Origin: Actinomycetota bacterium
GTDB lineage: Bacteria; Actinomycetota; Geothermincolia; Fen-727; Anoxymicrobiaceae
NCBI GenBank assembly: GCA_016649525.1
Contig: JAENXM010000120.1
Span: 1-5,579, forward strand
Length of the DNA: 5,579 nucleotides
Direction: 5' to 3'
The position numbers were made by a program, and so were the translations under genes. This document shows, in pieces, positions 1 through 5,579 of the stretch (the first letter of the stretch is position 1; every line of letters begins with the position of its first letter). The notes beneath the pieces were generated by a model, which saw nothing but the letters and a program-made list of their open reading frames with translations, did no database searches and was not told the origin of the DNA.

Positions 1-38
1 GGCCCAACGTTGCACCCCCCGCGCCGGACCAGCGCAGC

Positions 39-1100
39 ATGGTCGACATCTTCGAGCGGCTCGAGCAGGTTCCCTTTAATCCGGTTCGCCCGTTGACCCT
101 CGGTATGCTCAAGGCGTTGATAAGCGGCTCGATCATGCCTTTTCTCAACGCGAAGCGCTCCACCAGCGCTGTGCTACTTCCATACCCTGAGGAGTTCGAG
201 GACGTGACGTTCGAGAGCTTTGACGGGACCCCGCTCGCCGCCGTGGTCGGTATCCACGAGGACGGTAAGAGAAGGCCGGGGCTCGTAATCTCTCACGGTA
301 TGATGAGCTCCAAGAACGACCCCCAGATCCAGGAGCTCTTTCTCACCGCCTACGCCGGCTGGGGTTTCAACGTGCTCGCGATAGATCTGCGCAACTTCGG
401 GAAGAGCCAGAGCCTGAGCCACACCCCGTCCACGGCGGGTTGGAAGGAGGGCGAGGACCTGCTCGCCGCCGCGAAGTACCTGGCTGAGATGCCGGAGGTC
501 ACCAGCGTAGGTATAACCGGGTTTTCCATGGGGGCGGGCTCAACCATGAGGGCCGCCTACTCGGCGAAGGAATACCCTTACCTGACCGGGGGCGCTGTCG
601 CCTGGAACGGCTACTCGGACGCGCGCCGGCAGCTCGATTACATCGACACGAAACCGCCGGTTACTCACCCGTTCTACCCGGCGTACTGGTCGTTTGTGGG
701 CACACAGAAGCTCCGCAAGGATGATATGAAAGACTATGTGGATGACCCGGAAACAAGGGCATTCCTCGACCAGCCCTTCAAGGAGTTCAACTTCGAGAAC
801 TACGTCGAGAAGATAACCGCGCCTCACTACGGCGTGACGGCGGACGAGGTCTTCTCGAAAGCCAGCAGCAAGGAGTACCTCGCCGATATCGAGGTGCCGC
901 TTCTCATCATCCACGCAGCGGACGACCCAATCTGCCCGCCGTCGGAGATGGACGACCTGATGGAACCCGCCGACGGGAACCCGAACGTCAACGTCTGGAT
1001 GATGTGGACCGGCAACCACTGCGGTTTCAGGTGGTACGACAGGAACTGGTTCGAGACGGTTCTTCGCGATTTCTTCACATACTGGGCGACCTGGGAGTAG
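39..1100 (+). CDS. Alpha/beta-hydrolase family protein
   Basis: This 353-residue protein has the alpha/beta-hydrolase fold, probably acting as a serine esterase, lipase or related hydrolase; its substrate cannot be read from the sequence. Visible motifs are an oxyanion-type SHG at 85-87, the nucleophile elbow G-F-S-M-G with Ser163, the acid loop HAADDP with probable catalytic Asp296, and GNHCGF with His327. The order and spacing of the triad are normal. The IIHAADDP and GNHCGF blocks resemble the YheT/COG0429 type, but the subfamily is inferred. Residues 17-36 are fairly hydrophobic and might bind the membrane; there is no clear signal peptide. The first ATG in the window is used, but the frame stays open to the left edge and the 38 upstream bases contain no Shine-Dalgarno site, so the true start may lie outside. 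The M28 peptidase gene follows after 21 bp, suggesting co-transcription. Confidence 0.9.
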   Translation: MVDIFERLEQVPFNPVRPLTLGMLKALISGSIMPFLNAKRSTSAVLLPYPEEFEDVTFESFDGTPLAAVVGIHEDGKRRPGLVISHGMMSSKNDPQIQELFLTAYAGWGFNVLAIDLRNFGKSQSLSHTPSTAGWKEGEDLLAAAKYLAEMPEVTSVGITGFSMGAGSTMRAAYSAKEYPYLTGGAVAWNGYSDARRQLDYIDTKPPVTHPFYPAYWSFVGTQKLRKDDMKDYVDDPETRAFLDQPFKEFNFENYVEKITAPHYGVTADEVFSKASSKEYLADIEVPLLIIHAADDPICPPSEMDDLMEPADGNPNVNVWMMWTGNHCGFRWYDRNWFETVLRDFFTYWATWE

Positions 1101-1112
1101 GGGCAACCGGAA

Positions 1113-1119
1113 AGAGGAG
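1113..1119 (+). promoter_or_regulatory. Ribosome binding site of the M28 peptidase gene
   Basis: AGAGGAG lies two bases before the ATG at 1122. That is a strong Shine-Dalgarno match but closer to the start than the usual 5-9 bases. The GGAAAG just upstream (1109-1114) is better spaced and could also pair. No alternative in-frame start nearby fits better, and the conserved N-terminal helix of the M28 fold begins right after this ATG, which supports it. Confidence 0.6.
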
Positions 1120-1121
1120 CG

Positions 1122-2273
1122 ATGGGCACCAGGGAAGACCTTCTCAAGCTGGCCGTCGAGATAGGCCCGCGGGGCGCGTGCACCGAGGGCGAGGGGAGGG
1201 CGGCAGACTACATAAGGGAGAGATTCGAGGAGCGGGGGCTCGAGACCTCCGTCCAGGAGTTCAGGACGATAACCACCTACTCCTATCTTTATGTTATCTA
1301 TCTTTGCGCGGCGATCGCGTGCGGCGTATTGTCCTACTGGTTTCCTTACTTCGTTGCCCCGGCTGCCGTCATCATCGCGGCCCTCTTCGCGCTCGACCTC
1401 GAGACCTTTCCACTTCTTTCACGACTGCTGCCGCACCGGGAAAGCCGGAACGTCATAGGGGAGATACCCGCGGAGGGCGGCGAGGTCCGCCTGGTCGTCG
1501 TTGCGCATTACGACAGCGCCCGCGCCGCGCTGTCGTTCCATCCCAAGATGGTGAAGAATTTCCGGATGTCGTTATCGATGATGATCTGGAGCGTTTTTGC
1601 CGTCGCGGCGCTCGCCCTTTCGAACCTCATAATAAGGGCCATCACGGGCTCCCCGAACTTCTGGGTGTGGGTCGCCGCCCTTGTGTTCTCCGCCTACCTG
1701 CTGGTGCCGCTGGCGTTGATGCTGCACCGCGAGGCCGCGATGGACTACACCCCGGGGGCGAACGACAACGCATCCGGTGTGGTAGCGATGCTCGCCCTTG
1801 TGGACAAGATGAGCGAGCCCGAGTCGCGCCTGCCGGGGGTCATGTTCGTCGCCACCGGCGCGGAGGAGGTCGGCACAGTCGGGATGACAGAGTTCTTGAA
1901 AGCGAACGGCGACCGGGTCAAGGACGCGCTTATCGTGAACCTCGACAACCTGGGCGCGGGCCACCTCTGCTACATAGACTGCGAGGGGATGCTCCTTCCT
2001 CACCGCTCGAGTCCGGTACTCCTGTGGCTCTCCTGGCTCGTCACTAAGAAGAAGAACTTCCCGATATGGCAGGCGCCCTACCGGCTCCTCTCGACCGACG
2101 CCACTCCCGCCCTCGCGAGGGGGTACTCCGCGATGAGCGTGATGGCCTTCGACGACGAGGGGGGGCTTCCGAACTGGCACTGGCAGAGCGATACAGTCGA
2201 TAACATAGACATGGAGAACATCGAGGTCGCCAGGGGCTTCGTGTGGAACCTGGTCAAGAAGCTCGACCTGTGA
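1122..2273 (+). CDS. Membrane-embedded M28-family zinc aminopeptidase-like protein
   Basis: This 383-residue protein is a probable zinc exopeptidase of family M28. All expected residues are visible: His129 in AHYDS, bridging Asp215 in PGANDNASG, the Glu248-Glu249 pair (catalytic base and metal ligand) in TGAEEVG, Asp275 in VNLDNLG, and His353 in HWQSDT. The first 48 residues match the usual M28 start (an IGPRG-like turn, then AADYIRERFEERG). The unusual part is four hydrophobic segments at about 53-74, 75-93, 150-172 and 178-200. They form two hairpins, one before the NVIGEI strand and one between His129 and Asp215. Paired crossings would leave all catalytic residues on one side of the membrane, so an intact membrane peptidase is plausible. 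There is no cleavable signal peptide, and which side the active site faces is unclear. The gene probably shares an mRNA with the upstream hydrolase. The substrate is unknown. Confidence 0.9.
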   Translation: MGTREDLLKLAVEIGPRGACTEGEGRAADYIRERFEERGLETSVQEFRTITTYSYLYVIYLCAAIACGVLSYWFPYFVAPAAVIIAALFALDLETFPLLSRLLPHRESRNVIGEIPAEGGEVRLVVVAHYDSARAALSFHPKMVKNFRMSLSMMIWSVFAVAALALSNLIIRAITGSPNFWVWVAALVFSAYLLVPLALMLHREAAMDYTPGANDNASGVVAMLALVDKMSEPESRLPGVMFVATGAEEVGTVGMTEFLKANGDRVKDALIVNLDNLGAGHLCYIDCEGMLLPHRSSPVLLWLSWLVTKKKNFPIWQAPYRLLSTDATPALARGYSAMSVMAFDDEGGLPNWHWQSDTVDNIDMENIEVARGFVWNLVKKLDL

Positions 2274-2274
2274 A

Positions 2275-2309
2275 ATGACAACATCGGTGCCTGGCACCGA
2301 TGTTGTCAT
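2275..2309. repeat. 35-bp perfect odd palindrome after the peptidase stop
   Basis: The left arm ATGACAACATCGGTGCC (2275-2291) and right arm GGCACCGATGTTGTCAT (2293-2309) are exact reverse complements around a single central T at 2292. As RNA it would fold into a 16-bp stem with a CTG triloop. No T-tract follows on either strand, so it does not look like a classical terminator. It may stabilise the 3' end of the peptidase mRNA, be a dispersed palindromic (REP-like) element, or be a protein-binding site. It starts two bases after the stop codon. Confidence 0.85.
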
Positions 2310-2317
2310 CTATGTAG

Positions 2318-2345
2318 AAAAAAGGGCCGGATTTTCCGGCCCTTT
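2318..2345 (-). terminator. Rho-independent terminator, mainly for the - strand
   Basis: The arms AAAGGGCCGGA (2321-2331) and TCCGGCCCTTT (2335-2345) form an 11-bp GC-rich stem with a TTT loop. The A-run at 2318-2323 becomes a run of six U on - strand transcripts, partly within the stem base, which is a canonical intrinsic terminator. In the + direction the stem is followed by only a broken T-tract (CTTTCAATTT), so it may also stop peptidase transcripts but less efficiently. The position between convergent genes fits a shared bidirectional terminator. Confidence 0.8.
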
Positions 2346-2384
2346 CAATTTCTATCGGGCAGTTTTGCGTCTTACCCGGGACAA

Positions 2385-2438
2385 TCATTTACAGCCTTCG
2401 CTACAGTGAGCGACTCTCGGAACCGTGAACCTCTTCAA
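2385..2438 (-). CDS. Candidate small Cys-containing peptide (17 aa)
   Basis: This candidate mini-gene would encode a 17-residue peptide, MKRFTVPRVAHCSEGCK, starting at TTG (2438-2436) and ending at TGA (2387-2385). It has a perfect AGGAGG seven bases before the start, a perfect TATAAT box about 50 bases upstream, and an intrinsic terminator about 40 bases after the stop. The peptide is basic and carries a His-Cys-x3-Cys cluster that could bind a metal such as copper or zinc, but that is inference. It lies 92 bp downstream of the copper ATPase on the same strand, so it could be made from its own promoter or from read-through. It is not recognised as any known family. It could instead be a leader peptide, the relic of a longer gene, or a chance frame behind a fortuitous purine run. 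Confidence 0.35.
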   Translation of the reverse strand: MKRFTVPRVAHCSEGCK

Positions 2439-2445
2439 GATGGCC

Positions 2446-2451
2446 CCTCCT
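2446..2451 (-). promoter_or_regulatory. Perfect Shine-Dalgarno site of the candidate small ORF
   Basis: On the - strand the sequence reads GGAAGGAGGGG with an exact AGGAGG core, seven bases before the TTG at 2438. It is the best Shine-Dalgarno match in the window, lies in noncoding DNA, and has ideal spacing. It is the main reason to consider the 17-codon frame real. Confidence 0.5.
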
Positions 2452-2489
2452 TCCGTTTTGGAATAAAAATTACTTATTGACCATATATT

Positions 2490-2495
2490 ATTATA
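2490..2495 (-). promoter_or_regulatory. Candidate -10 box (TATAAT) upstream of the small ORF
   Basis: The - strand reads a consensus TATAAT in an unusually AT-rich patch (about 2455-2500) that stands out from the GC-rich surroundings. No good -35 hexamer is seen at 16-18 bp; AAGACA occurs 20 bp upstream. A start near 2483 would give a leader of roughly 45 bases before the small ORF. AT-rich intergenic DNA can yield such a box by chance. Confidence 0.35.
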
Positions 2496-2530
2496 CCTTA
2501 CTCCGGCCGCGTCATTGTCTTTTATCAATA

Positions 2531-5458
<2,928 letters not shown>

Positions 5459-5464
5459 GGCCTA

Positions 5465-5470
5465 ATAATA
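5465..5470 (-). promoter_or_regulatory. Candidate -10 element of the copper ATPase gene (leaderless start)
   Basis: On the - strand TATTAT ends six bases before the ATG at 5458, and the intervening TAGGCC has no useful Shine-Dalgarno site. This spacing would put transcription initiation at or very near the start codon, giving a leaderless mRNA. No convincing -35 hexamer is visible at 16-20 bp, so the promoter might need an activator or the box may be fortuitous. Confidence 0.35.
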
Positions 5471-5472
5471 TG

Positions 5473-5482
5473 TCTTCGAAGA
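5473..5482. promoter_or_regulatory. 10-bp palindrome adjacent to the ATPase -10 box, possible operator
   Basis: TCTTCGAAGA is a perfect palindrome just upstream of the candidate -10 box, where a repressor or MerR-type activator could bind. It does not match the CopY box (TACA-N2-TGTA) or the usual GC-tract CsoR site, so the regulator, if any, is unknown. A 10-bp palindrome can arise by chance. Confidence 0.25.
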
Positions 5483-5568
5483 GGGCAACGGAATTGATTT
5501 ATCTCATGGCTCTTGTGTGCCGATAGATTTAACATGCCGGGTAATACATGGTGTTGGCCCGGATGAAC

Positions 5569-5574
5569 GGAGGG
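5569..5574 (+). promoter_or_regulatory. Possible ribosome binding site of a divergent gene beyond the right edge
   Basis: GGAGGG followed by AAAGA are the last bases of the window. On the + strand this is a good Shine-Dalgarno sequence placed so that a start codon could come immediately after the window. It would make 5459-5579 a shared upstream region between the copper ATPase and a rightward gene. An alternative ATG at 5563 lies upstream of this site and has no ribosome binding site of its own. Confidence 0.35.
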
Positions 5575-5579
5575 AAAGA

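Noticed and set aside
1004..2047. Overlapping + strand frame of 347 codons across the hydrolase/peptidase junction
   Set aside because: It is an Arg/Gly-rich shadow in another frame of two genes with complete catalytic motifs.
1572..2309. Antisense frame of 245 codons opposite the M28 peptidase
   Set aside because: It has no recognisable motifs and fully overlaps the peptidase coding region, which carries all five zinc-site residues.
2352..2387. TGA of the small ORF read as selenocysteine, extending the frame to a TAG at 2352-2354
   Set aside because: No SECIS-like hairpin is placed just after the TGA, and the extension (11 codons, Arg-rich) has no selenoprotein motif.
2440..2466. Eight-codon + strand frame starting at ATG 2440
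   Set aside because: There is no Shine-Dalgarno site before it, it is very short, and it is better explained as the complement of the - strand AGGAGG region.
5537..5565. CCGGG/CCCGG inverted repeat in the right intergenic region as a possible CsoR operator
   Set aside because: The arms are only five bases with a 17-base spacer and do not match the CsoR consensus; this is within chance for GC-rich DNA.

Overview
The window is GC-rich with short intergenic gaps. It uses Shine-Dalgarno sites (GAGGAG, AGGAGG), bacterial-looking -10 elements and frequent ATA and AGG codons. This points to a high-GC bacterium, possibly a deep-branching actinobacterial-type anaerobe or thermophile. No rRNA or lineage marker is present, so the assignment is tentative and an archaeon is not formally excluded.

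Layout. On the left are two closely spaced + strand genes, probably one operon. The first is an alpha/beta-hydrolase (39-1100, open at its 5' side). The second, 21 bp later, is an M28-family zinc peptidase (1122-2273) with all expected metal ligands and two predicted transmembrane hairpins inserted into the peptidase fold. On the right is a large - strand gene (5458-2531) for a Cu(I)-type P1B-ATPase. Its N-terminus carries a glutaredoxin-like domain, a YHS domain and two heavy-metal-associated (HMA) domains. The two transcription units converge.

The convergent gap (2274-2530) is structured. A 35-bp perfect odd palindrome (2275-2309) directly follows the peptidase stop. Next comes a strong hairpin with an A-tract on one side (2318-2345), which reads as a rho-independent terminator mainly for - strand transcripts. 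Then comes a candidate miniature - strand gene: a perfect TATAAT box in an AT-rich patch (2490-2495), an exact AGGAGG site (2446-2451), and a 17-codon TTG-started frame (2438-2385) encoding a basic peptide ending in HCSEGCK. It lies downstream of the copper pump and upstream of the terminator.

The right edge (5459-5579) is the pump's upstream region. It has a -10-like TATTAT six bases before the ATG, suggesting a leaderless mRNA, and a 10-bp palindrome next to it. A GGAGGG on the + strand at the last bases suggests a divergent gene starting just outside.

Functionally, the right side is copper export with redox and metal-binding domains fused to the pump. The left side is a hydrolase/peptidase pair of unknown substrate. 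Nothing in the sequence links the two halves beyond adjacency.
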